Source: Pedobacter sp. SL55 (GTDB lineage: Bacteria > Bacteroidota > Bacteroidia > Sphingobacteriales > Sphingobacteriaceae). From it: a stretch of 64,000 nt of DNA. Below the pieces are notes generated by a model. The model ran no database searches, had not been told where the DNA came from, and saw only the letters and a list, made by a program, of their open reading frames with translations. The DNA is taken from contig NZ_CP113059.1 of the NCBI RefSeq assembly GCF_026625705.1, positions 1,550,001-1,614,000 of the forward strand, given 5' to 3'. This document shows, one piece after another, positions 55,534 through 63,342 of this stretch; position 1 is the stretch's first letter, and each line of letters opens with the position of its first letter. A program made the position numbers and the translations under genes.

Positions 55534-55616
55534 AAACCTAGGTTTATCTTGGCTCATCAAAACATATTTAAATCAAGCGCTAGCCATATACTCCATGATA
55601 TCAGCGCTAGCGCACG

Positions 55617-57041
55617 CCCAATGTCATTAAGTTAAGGGTTTCACAGGTTAATTCTTCGATTTTTGAACTGCTTTGGCTTTGTTCTCTGCCTGTATTTATC
55701 GGTTTTTCTGTCAAAATTCCTGTTAGGCCTAAGTGGTACAACGTTTTTGACAAAGAGCTGTTCCAGTTCGTCCATAGCTTCTTTGCCCGTTTTGCTGCTA
55801 AAGAGTTCTATCAGCCTGTTGCGGATGAAACAAAGCGACAAAGATGCATTTATCCTGTATTCATAGGTACGGTGTTCGTATTTTTTCCGAGCCTGTTGTT
55901 GTGCATCCATGGTCAATATGGCCTGCATATTGCTCATGTACAGCGCACAATAAAATTCCTGTAGTATAAACTGACAGCTTGTCCCAGAAAAATGTTCTAC
56001 GCCTATAATATTCTTAAACCTGTTATAATAGGTTTCTATCGCCCATCTTTTGAAGTAGAGCTCCTTAAAATCTGCGTAGGGATAAGCCCTAGCGTCCAAT
56101 AGCGAGGTAATCAGGATTTCATACTCTCCAGTGCTCAACGGTACCCGAAGCATCCTGACTGTAAGAGATGCGTTTTTATCATATTGCAGACCATTAAACG
56201 ACCTGTTCTGCTTGGGGGACAAGACCAGAATATCGTCATCCTTCCCCGAAAGCGCAAAATCCCTGGTTGCATTGGAATAGGCTATCTTACACCTGCATAT
56301 AAAATGGATCCCATCTCCGTCCATCTGGTGCATCGCACCAAAACTGGTGTATGCCCTGTCCATGATGACAATATCGCCGCTTTGTGCAAGCAGAAGCTGT
56401 TGGCGGGCAAGGGCGACCTCGCCTACACTAAAACGTGAAAGGCGGCCATCGATAGCGATTTCGTTGAGCACGTCATAGAGGATGGAAACCCTGGCCATAA
56501 CCACATCATCGGTCTTTTTCTGATTATTGCAGAAGCCGTATTCCGCTATCGTACTTGGGCTTATTGGAAGGTTGATGGTTGAACCGTCTATAGCTAGCAG
56601 CCTGTGTCCCTTGTAAAGCTGTACCGAATCGTCATTGTCCCGATAAAAATCAGAGGCGATGGCAGCGTTGAGATCAAGGAACATATCGGGCTTTATCTTT
56701 TTACGCCCCTGTACAAAAGCACTGGTGGTAAAGCTGTAAACACAGCTCTTAATATCATCAAGAAACTTTTGCAATTCGACCTGTATGTTTTGTTTCAATG
56801 TCCTCAACATGAATAAAGATAACTCTCTAAAGCCAAATTTTCGGTTTCTGGTAAAATCTTTTCGACAGGTTCTGTATTTTTCAATATTGATCTGCGAAGA
56901 TATAAATTGGTGGCTAAGCTCAACAAAATGAAACGGTGGTTTTCTTGTCATGTCTTTTTTCGCAAACCGAATAAAACATGTTCTAAATTGCTAAAATAAG
57001 TTGTTAACCAGTGTTAATTTCCTTAACTTAATGACATTGGG
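55617..57041 (-). mobile_element. IS4-family insertion sequence, copy 2 (1,425 bp)
   Basis: Same terminal repeats as copy 1, here perfect including CCC/GGG (55617-55637; 57021-57041). The flanks GCTAGCGCAC (left) and GTGCGCTAGC (right) are exact complements, so the element sits at the centre of a palindrome. No direct target duplication is visible. Confidence 0.92.
55641..56951 (-). CDS. IS4-family transposase, copy 2
   Basis: A 436-residue DDE transposase, complete, with the same DGSTINLP, MDRAYTSFGAM and YFKRWAIETYYNRFK motifs as copy 1. About 11 residues differ between the copies. Most DNA differences cluster at 56123-56190. Confidence 0.95.
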   Translation of the reverse strand: MTRKPPFHFVELSHQFISSQINIEKYRTCRKDFTRNRKFGFRELSLFMLRTLKQNIQVELQKFLDDIKSCVYSFTTSAFVQGRKKIKPDMFLDLNAAIASDFYRDNDDSVQLYKGHRLLAIDGSTINLPISPSTIAEYGFCNNQKKTDDVVMARVSILYDVLNEIAIDGRLSRFSVGEVALARQQLLLAQSGDIVIMDRAYTSFGAMHQMDGDGIHFICRCKIAYSNATRDFALSGKDDDILVLSPKQNRSFNGLQYDKNASLTVRMLRVPLSTGEYEILITSLLDARAYPYADFKELYFKRWAIETYYNRFKNIIGVEHFSGTSCQFILQEFYCALYMSNMQAILTMDAQQQARKKYEHRTYEYRINASLSLCFIRNRLIELFSSKTGKEAMDELEQLFVKNVVPLRPNRNFDRKTDKYRQRTKPKQFKNRRINL

Positions 57042-57042
57042 G

Positions 57043-57084
57043 GTGCGCTAGCAGGGTGCCACAGGCGTGTGCTAGCAGGGTGCC
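57043..57084. repeat. Two direct 18-bp repeats with GCTAGC cores
   Basis: GTGCGCTAGCAGGGTGCC (57043-57060) and GTGTGCTAGCAGGGTGCC (57067-57084), 24 bp apart, beside the right end of IS copy 2. Part of the GC-rich palindromic target region. Confidence 0.75.
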
Positions 57085-57142
57085 TGCTGAAATAGCGAGC
57101 ACTTAAACTAGCCACATGCGTAATAATACTATCCAAAAAGAA

Positions 57143-58036
57143 TTATTCAACTTTGGATTTGATTTTATCTTTATCCGATGGTAATATGAGTATTTCTTCG
57201 AGATAGGCTTTCATTGTATCTGCTGAGTTTTTTGAGAGAAAAGCGTCAAATGAGCCAGCCACTATACCGATATTTGGCACAAATAAAAACCTGTCAATAC
57301 CTCGATAATAGTTAATTCCGTGGTTGATGTGCCAATCTGTAAATTGCCAAAATTTATAGGCTTTGAAGCCGAAAATTTCAATCTCTTCAGATCTAAAAAG
57401 TAGTGGCTTTTCTAAAGGTCTCAGTAAGTTTGTAGTTCCTGTAGAACTCCGTTCTGTAATTGCATTAGGAGAATAATGCCCATAAGCGTTATAATACTTG
57501 CTCTCAAAGTCTTTTACAGCTATTGTAGGGGAGCTAATGTTAATTATAGCGTTAGCCATCAAATTAGGAAAAACAAGGCTTTGTGTAACTATACTGAAAT
57601 ACTCTGATAAGCAAAAGCTACTAACAAAAAACTTTCCATTTTTATTGATGACCAGGGAGATATCCTGTCGTTTAATGAAATCGCAGTCATAGAAGTTCGA
57701 TTTCTGATAACTGTTGAATGCTTCAGAAAAAATCTGTTTTAGAACTGGAAAATCTATAATTTGCCCTTTGATTTTAGAAACTTCAATTTCACTCCACATC
57801 ATATCCCCTTTTACAGGGAGTACCGAAAATAGTATCAAATTTGATTGATCATACAATAAGTTATATAATTCTATTTGCTTTCCTTTATTACTTAATTTAA
57901 TGGTATGAAATTGGTAAGAATTTGAATTTTCATCCAATATAAAATATTTTTGCGACAGATTTGAATTGGCACTTAGCTTAAATGAGCTAGTGGATAGCAA
58001 TAAGAATAAAAGGACAATTTTTTTCATGTTTAACAT
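57143..58036 (-). CDS. Secreted protein of unknown function
   Basis: I do not recognise this 297-residue protein. It has a signal peptide (MKKIVLLFLLLSTSSFKLSA), so it is exported. The body is rich in Ser, Asn, Phe and Tyr without repeats. Possible landmarks are YNAYGHYSPNAITERSSTGTTN and FKAYKFWQFTDWHINHGINYYRGIDRF, the latter with several His and Trp. ATG 58036 overlaps the stop of the lipoprotein gene by 7 bp; ATG 58027 (MKKIV) is equally possible. The overlap implies joint expression and perhaps a joint function. Confidence 0.8.
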   Translation of the reverse strand: MLNMKKIVLLFLLLSTSSFKLSANSNLSQKYFILDENSNSYQFHTIKLSNKGKQIELYNLLYDQSNLILFSVLPVKGDMMWSEIEVSKIKGQIIDFPVLKQIFSEAFNSYQKSNFYDCDFIKRQDISLVINKNGKFFVSSFCLSEYFSIVTQSLVFPNLMANAIINISSPTIAVKDFESKYYNAYGHYSPNAITERSSTGTTNLLRPLEKPLLFRSEEIEIFGFKAYKFWQFTDWHINHGINYYRGIDRFLFVPNIGIVAGSFDAFLSKNSADTMKAYLEEILILPSDKDKIKSKVE

Positions 58037-59576
58037 TTTTTACCTTTAAAATTATTCTGCCTAGTGTCTCTTTCTGCGCTATTCAAGAGTCTTTGCGCAT
58101 TACTTTGATTTAATATACCAGCGGAGCAGATTGCTTTTATAACATCTGGATCTGATGTTGAAAGATTTGTGTTATATTGCATTAACGCTTTTTCTAATTT
58201 ATCTAGAAAATTCACTGCCATAACTGAGTGGTTCGAAACAAATATTGCTTTTGTGAGATCAATCTGTCCAGATGGCCCATTTATATATAATGGATTTACA
58301 TCAGGGTAAACATTAGAAAAGTTTGCGCCCAGTCTATTCTTTTCTACATTAAGAAATGCATGGAGAGCCTCATGGTAAATCGTTACCAGAATATAATCCT
58401 TCGTTGCATAGTTTAATACATCTTCATTTATCTCGATTGTTGAAGTTACTGAATATCCCGCACTAAAATTATAACCATTGTTTAATGTTAATTTCGGTGT
58501 GTGCCACCCATCTGTCATCGATCCTGATGCACTTTTAGGTTTTATTATCAATTTATGCGCAGTTCCTCCAAACGTTGATTGAATGATCTTTGCAATTGTA
58601 TCATTAAGTTTTGGAAGTTCGGATAAGATAGATTGAGCACAAGGAAAACCTTGAAGACTATCAATAATTTCTCTTGGTGGGCAAGCCGTCAACCCTGTAG
58701 TACCACCAATGCAGGTGTTACATTCATTATTCCAGATAGCGGTTCCTCCGGCTACTCCGGCACAATCCGTATATTCCGGGGGAAAATATCCTCCGCCGCT
58801 CTCATTTTCATTTCCTAGATAGTCTTTATCCTCTTCCTCATAGCTGCAGTAGGTCACATATTCTTGGCCTATATAGGTAAATCCGCAATTTTCGTAGCCT
58901 GGTACGCCAACGCAAGTCCACTGATACTTGTCTGCAAAACCAGATTGACATATTATGGCTTCTGTGCGAATGTCTCCCTGCGTTTGTGTCTGCAATTGAT
59001 CAAACTGCTTTTCTGTGATAACAGCTATCTTTTCGGCAATCCTGCCGTTTGTATAGTTCCATCCGTTTGCTAATTGTCCCGTAAAATGGTAGTATAAAAC
59101 CGTACCTGTAAAATTGCCAAGGTTTTTGTAGTGCAGTTTATCAAATTCGCCTTTGCTGTGTTTTTCTAATGACATATAGGAGGCGTAAAGTATTTTTTTT
59201 GTCTTTTCGTCTTCAAATAACAATAGTTTTATCGTATGTTTTTTGACTTCTTGTTCCAAGTTACTTCGGTTTGCCTTTTGCCCAAGTACCATTAGGTTTT
59301 CTGGGTTGGCGAGCTCTACTTCGTACACAATTTTATTGTCCTCTTTACCGATATACACCTTTTCCCAATTTGGTACTAGTTTACTAAATGGGTTTTCATC
59401 TGAAATTTTTAGATTGGCTTTATACCACTCGGCTAGTTTGTTGTTTTGTTCGCTGGTTAGTCCAACATCTTCGCTATAGTTTTTTTTACAGGCGGTAATA
59501 ATTAAAAGTATACCAAAAGCAACATAAGCAAGCGCTTTTAATGTGCTAAAAATAGGGGGGTAAAATGTTTATACAT
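58030..59576 (-). CDS. Putative HExxH metalloprotease-like lipoprotein, frameshifted at the signal peptide
   Basis: Unrecognised protein of about 515 residues when repaired. The long frame starts at GTG 59358 but reads sensibly upstream through CKKNYSEDVGLTSEQ. ATG 59576 gives a lipoprotein signal ending ITAC if the G6 run at 59555-59560 has one more G. The middle is cysteine-rich (about ten Cys between QSGFADKYQWTC and TACPP). A HEALHAFL motif (His402, Glu403, His406, repaired numbering) lies in a helix-like TKDYILVTIYHEALHAF. That is a zinc-peptidase (HExxH) pattern, but a third ligand is not certain. Paired with the gene at 57143. Confidence 0.75.
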
Positions 59577-59644
59577 AGGTTTTTAGTTAAATGTAACCTA
59601 AGCTAGCTATTTGCCCTTATAAAAACAAATTGTAAAAAACAAAA

Positions 59645-59671
59645 AACTCCTTGGCGCTTAACCAAGGAGTT
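59645..59671 (-). terminator. Terminator of the secG operon
   Basis: AACTCCTTGG (59645-59654) pairs with CCAAGGAGTT (59662-59671). On the minus strand TTTTTTGTTTTTTAC follows, a strong terminator. Confidence 0.9.
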
Positions 59672-59698
59672 CACATTTATATTTGCTTTAATTAAAGC

Positions 59699-60064
59699 TT
59701 ATTTCTTTGTGGTATCAGCTTTTGCTGGTGTAGCAGCAGGAGCTGTAGATTTTGTAGGCAAGCCACTTCCAATTGGAGAAGGAGCAGCTGTTTTGTTGAT
59801 CAACTCATCGATTTTAGAACCTGTTGCACCTGTAGCAGAACTAGATTTGCTCATTGCCGTAATTGCTAATGAAAACACTACGATTAAGGCCAATAAAACC
59901 CAAGTTCCTTTTTCTAAAACATCGCCAGTGCGTTGTACGCCAAACATGTTGCTGCTAGCGCCGCCAGTAGCTAAACCACCACCCTTAGGGTTTTGGATTA
60001 AAATGAATAGAGCTAAGGCAATACATGCAATTACCAATAAAACAATAAGTAGGGTAGTAGCCAT
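59699..60064 (-). CDS. secG: Preprotein translocase subunit SecG
   Basis: Small inner-membrane subunit of SecYEG, 121 residues. Two membrane helices (about 4-23 and 53-72) flank the SecG motif LIQNPKGGGLATGGASSNMFGVQRTGDVLEKGTW. The C terminus is an Ala/Pro/Lys-rich tail. It is the last gene of the row miaB-sigma54 activator-lptE-TPR-secG. Confidence 0.95.
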   Translation of the reverse strand: MATTLLIVLLVIACIALALFILIQNPKGGGLATGGASSNMFGVQRTGDVLEKGTWVLLALIVVFSLAITAMSKSSSATGATGSKIDELINKTAAPSPIGSGLPTKSTAPAATPAKADTTKK

Positions 60065-60078
60065 TTGATATAATAATT

Positions 60079-61371
60079 TTAAATTTTCTTTTCTAAGGAT
60101 TGTATAAGGTCGGCAAAGTAACCACTTTTTTCTGGAAATTTCAAACTTAATTTTTGATAAGTATCTATCGCCTTGTGATAAAGCATTTGCTCGATGTAAA
60201 TTTGCGCCAATGTTTCGGAAACCAAATCATTAGGATCTTCTGCACTTTTTTTAGCTTTGTTTTCAGTATTGATCTGTTCTGGTTTAAGCGCCTTAATTTG
60301 CGGATCGTTCTTGATAAAGTTATCAATGATCGAGCTTTCTTTGGTGCTTGGCAAATTGGTGGTTTGGTCTTCTTTTAAAGGTTCTAAAGGAGACTGAATG
60401 TGAAAGATATTTTCTACATATTGCTGTTGCAGCGGTTGCGAGCTTGCTTTTGCTGGCGATGCAAAAGGTCTAAAAATCTGTTCGTGATCTTTACGAGTTT
60501 TTGCTAACCACCATAAAAAAGTATAAGGCAATTTATCATCGTCGTATTTACTAACCACGTTTTCTTGTGCGAAATCGGTTCTAACAACAGGCTCCTCTTT
60601 AATTTCTGGAGCTTCATCAGTTGCTGGTTCTTCTTCAACAGCATTTTCAGAACTAAAATTACCATCAAAAGCAAAGAAATCTATAGCAGCAACCGATTCT
60701 GGAATAAGTTCTTCTTCTGCTTTTTCAGTTTGGTTTTCAAAAATGGTTTCCTCAATAAGCTCTTCCTTATTATCGGGCAGGGTTTCTTCATTAACAAAAC
60801 CTTCAGCTGGAATAACAAATTCATTGATTTCTTCGAAAACTTCCTGTTGGTCTGCTTCTGGGGCGATTTCTATTACGTCTTGAGGCTCACAGACTTTGAT
60901 GATTTCAGGCTGTAAAGGTTCCAAATTCTCAATTTCTGGAACTACAAAATCGCTGGTTAGCGTAGCTGGGGCTGTTTCTATAATTTCTGGGATCTCAATT
61001 TCATTACTGTCTAATAGTTCAGGTGCCGCAGGCTCGGTAATGCTTGCTTCATCCTTAACAATTTCAATTTTGTAGCTATTGGTAAAAGGCTGGTAGGTAA
61101 TGATATTGAGATCTTCAACAACGTTAAGTTCTTGCGGTTCGTGAATTACACGATGTAGGATATTTCCGTTAGTATATAGTGCAGCTTTAGTAAAAGCAAT
61201 TTGTTTATTTTCAGTTTCGCTGCTGGCCTTTGCCAGTAGTAAATGCAAAGGTTGGTAGTATGGAAAAGTTTTGATGAGCTGTTGCAAAAAAGGGATATGC
61301 TCTTGCGTAGCCGAATTTGGTTTGGCAAGTAGTTGTTCCAATTGTTGCTTCATCTCTATATTCAACTCCAT
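60079..61371 (-). CDS. TPR-like protein with acidic central region
   Basis: Protein of 430 residues without a signal peptide, not assigned to a known function. An N-terminal helical part (EIPFLQQLIKTFPYYQPLHLLLAKASSET) is followed by a long Glu/Pro-rich, probably disordered segment (about 115-270). A C-terminal TPR-like helix pair follows (LVSETLAQIYIEQMLYHKAIDTYQKLSLKFPEKSGYFADLI, about 385-425). It lies between lptE and secG, so a role in export or envelope assembly is possible. That is inference from position only. Confidence 0.85.
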   Translation of the reverse strand: MELNIEMKQQLEQLLAKPNSATQEHIPFLQQLIKTFPYYQPLHLLLAKASSETENKQIAFTKAALYTNGNILHRVIHEPQELNVVEDLNIITYQPFTNSYKIEIVKDEASITEPAAPELLDSNEIEIPEIIETAPATLTSDFVVPEIENLEPLQPEIIKVCEPQDVIEIAPEADQQEVFEEINEFVIPAEGFVNEETLPDNKEELIEETIFENQTEKAEEELIPESVAAIDFFAFDGNFSSENAVEEEPATDEAPEIKEEPVVRTDFAQENVVSKYDDDKLPYTFLWWLAKTRKDHEQIFRPFASPAKASSQPLQQQYVENIFHIQSPLEPLKEDQTTNLPSTKESSIIDNFIKNDPQIKALKPEQINTENKAKKSAEDPNDLVSETLAQIYIEQMLYHKAIDTYQKLSLKFPEKSGYFADLIQSLEKKI

Positions 61372-61404
61372 CGTGCTAAGTTAATAATTGAAATAGATAA
61401 ATAC

Positions 61405-61914
61405 CTACCATTGTGCAAAAGCACGGTTAAAAATGTTTTCGGTAAGCTTCATATTTACTTCCCTTATTAGGGCTTGTTCTTGGCTTTGTAGGTTGCCTGT
61501 TAACTTAAAATCCTGAAAGGCAGTAAAACTTTCGTCGAAACTGGTTTTAACTTTTCCGGTATCTAGGTTGTTTACGTACTTTACCTGAACGGTAATGCTA
61601 AGCCTGTTACCTCCTGCGGTGGGCTGTGTATTATCCCCAAAAGCAATTGGTGTAATTGAATACGCCGTAATTCGTCCTTCCATGGTAGCGTCTGCCTCGT
61701 TTTGTGTAATGCTTAGGCTACTTTGTGTACGAATACGCTCTTTTAAAGCTTCGGTAAAAGTTTGTGCTAACGTAGGCACTACCAAAGGCGCATTGTTTTC
61801 GAAAAACCTTACGTTAATGGTTTTCATTGTTGGCGGAATAGAAGCCCCTTTAAAGTTATAACTACAGCTAGCAGCAACGAGGACAACTGCTAAAAACAAA
61901 AATATTTTCTTCAT
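61405..61914 (-). CDS. lptE: LPS-assembly lipoprotein LptE family
   Basis: A 169-residue outer-membrane lipoprotein with lipobox AASC (Cys17), then YNFKGASIPPTMKTINVRFFENNAPLV. This is the Bacteroidota LptE form; LptE plugs the LptD barrel in LPS delivery. The central LSITQNEADATMEGRITAYSI and a C-terminal helix are typical. It lies 5 bp after the sigma54-activator gene. Confidence 0.92.
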   Translation of the reverse strand: MKKIFLFLAVVLVAASCSYNFKGASIPPTMKTINVRFFENNAPLVVPTLAQTFTEALKERIRTQSSLSITQNEADATMEGRITAYSITPIAFGDNTQPTAGGNRLSITVQVKYVNNLDTGKVKTSFDESFTAFQDFKLTGNLQSQEQALIREVNMKLTENIFNRAFAQW

Positions 61915-61919
61915 GCTGA

Positions 61920-63155
61920 TTACAGATTTAATTCCTTTATTTTCCTGTAGAGTGTACGTTCAGATATACCTAGCTCTTGCGCTGCAAATTTACGTTTGCC
62001 TTTATGTTTTTTCAATGCTTTTTTAATCAAATCAGATTCTTTATCTATCAATGATAAAGATTCTTCAACTTCTTCGGCATCGTGGGCATAGTTGAAATCG
62101 TTAGGCGTGTTTTGCGAAGGATGTTTGATTGTTAACGTAGGTTCTGAGGAATGATTGTTCAAATCAACATCTTGATAAAGCTGATTGATGAACTGCGGAT
62201 TATCGGCTATTACATGCGCCATATTGCCACCGCCATTTTGAATAATCTCTGCTACTAACTTTTTCAGTTCTACCATGTCCTTTTTCATGTCGAACAATAC
62301 TTTGTAAAGGATATCTCTTTCAGAAAAATCTTCTTTACTAGAAGTATTTACTGCCATTGGCAAGTTGCTGTTCTGTTCGTTGGGGATATAGTTTAACAAA
62401 GCTTGGGCGGTAACATTACGTTCTTTTTCTAGCACGCAAACCTGCTCGGCAATATTTTTTAACTGACGCACATTGCCCGGCCAACTGTAATTGCTCAGCA
62501 TTTGAACGGCATCATTTTCTAACTGTATGCCTGGCGATCGGTACTTGTTGCTGAAATCAGAAACAAACTTTCTAAACAACAAATACACATCATCTTTGCG
62601 CTCCCTTAAAGGCGGAATACGCAATGGAACGGTGTTTAAACGATAGTATAAATCTTCACGGAATTTACCTTTTTTTACGCTGTCGTAAACATCAACATTG
62701 GTTGCAGCAATAATCCTTACATCTGTTTTTTGAACTTTCGAAGAACCTACACGCAGGTACTCGCCACTTTCTAAAATACGTAGCAGACGAGCTTGGGTTC
62801 CCAAAGGAAGTTCGGCAACTTCATCTAAGAAAATAGTACCTCCGTTAGCTACCTCAAAATAGCCTTTACGAGCTTCATGAGCACCAGTAAAAGATCCTTT
62901 CTCGTGACCAAATAACTCAGAATCTATAGTTCCTTCTGGAATAGCACCACAGTTTACGGCAATAAAAGCGCCGTGTTTACGAGCACTTAATTGGTGGATA
63001 ATGTGCGAAAAAACTTCTTTACCACTACCACTTTCTCCAGTAATTAAAACCGACATATCAGTAGGCGCCACCTGACTAGCCGTGTCTATCGCTCGGTTCA
63101 ATAAAGGCGAATTGCCAATAATGCCGAAGCGTTGTTTTATACTTTGTGTATCCAT
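61920..63155 (-). CDS. Sigma54-dependent transcription activator without receiver domain
   Basis: AAA+ enhancer-binding protein of 411 residues. Walker A GESGSGKE (residues 40-47), sigma54-contact loop GSFTGA (87-92, Ser replacing the common Ala), Walker B TIFLDEVAEL, then FREDLYYRLNTVPLRIPPLRER. The C-terminal Fis-type HTH is LIKKALKKHKGKRKFAAQELGISERTLYRKIKEL. No N-terminal sensor or REC domain exists; the AAA+ domain begins at once. Regulation may therefore be by abundance or by the linker. Conserved row with lptE and secG. Confidence 0.93.
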   Translation of the reverse strand: MDTQSIKQRFGIIGNSPLLNRAIDTASQVAPTDMSVLITGESGSGKEVFSHIIHQLSARKHGAFIAVNCGAIPEGTIDSELFGHEKGSFTGAHEARKGYFEVANGGTIFLDEVAELPLGTQARLLRILESGEYLRVGSSKVQKTDVRIIAATNVDVYDSVKKGKFREDLYYRLNTVPLRIPPLRERKDDVYLLFRKFVSDFSNKYRSPGIQLENDAVQMLSNYSWPGNVRQLKNIAEQVCVLEKERNVTAQALLNYIPNEQNSNLPMAVNTSSKEDFSERDILYKVLFDMKKDMVELKKLVAEIIQNGGGNMAHVIADNPQFINQLYQDVDLNNHSSEPTLTIKHPSQNTPNDFNYAHDAEEVEESLSLIDKESDLIKKALKKHKGKRKFAAQELGISERTLYRKIKELNL

Positions 63156-63342
63156 TTTTAGTATCTAGTACTTAGTATCAAGTATTAAGACTTGAAATGT
63201 ATTATTTTATTAAGAAAAGCAGTTTCAGTTTTCCATCGTTTCAGATAGTCCCGCTATCCGTTTTACTTCGCTACGCTCGTGCCCACTGCTATCGGGTTTA
63301 GTTCACAAAACTCAGTGTTCCAAACAACCAAAAACCAACAAA
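63156..63342. repeat. Gap with AGTATC short repeats and a dispersed-repeat fragment
   Basis: AGTATC/AGTACT units are tandem near 63158-63186. A CCCGCTATCCG...CTGCTATCGGG fragment near 63250-63298 resembles the intergenic repeats at 43735 and 52783. No gene seen. Confidence 0.5.

Noticed and set aside
39580..57041. Composite transposon made of the two IS4 copies
   Set aside because: The enclosed 14.6 kb is ordinary core genome, no outer target duplication is visible, and each copy has its own palindromic flank.
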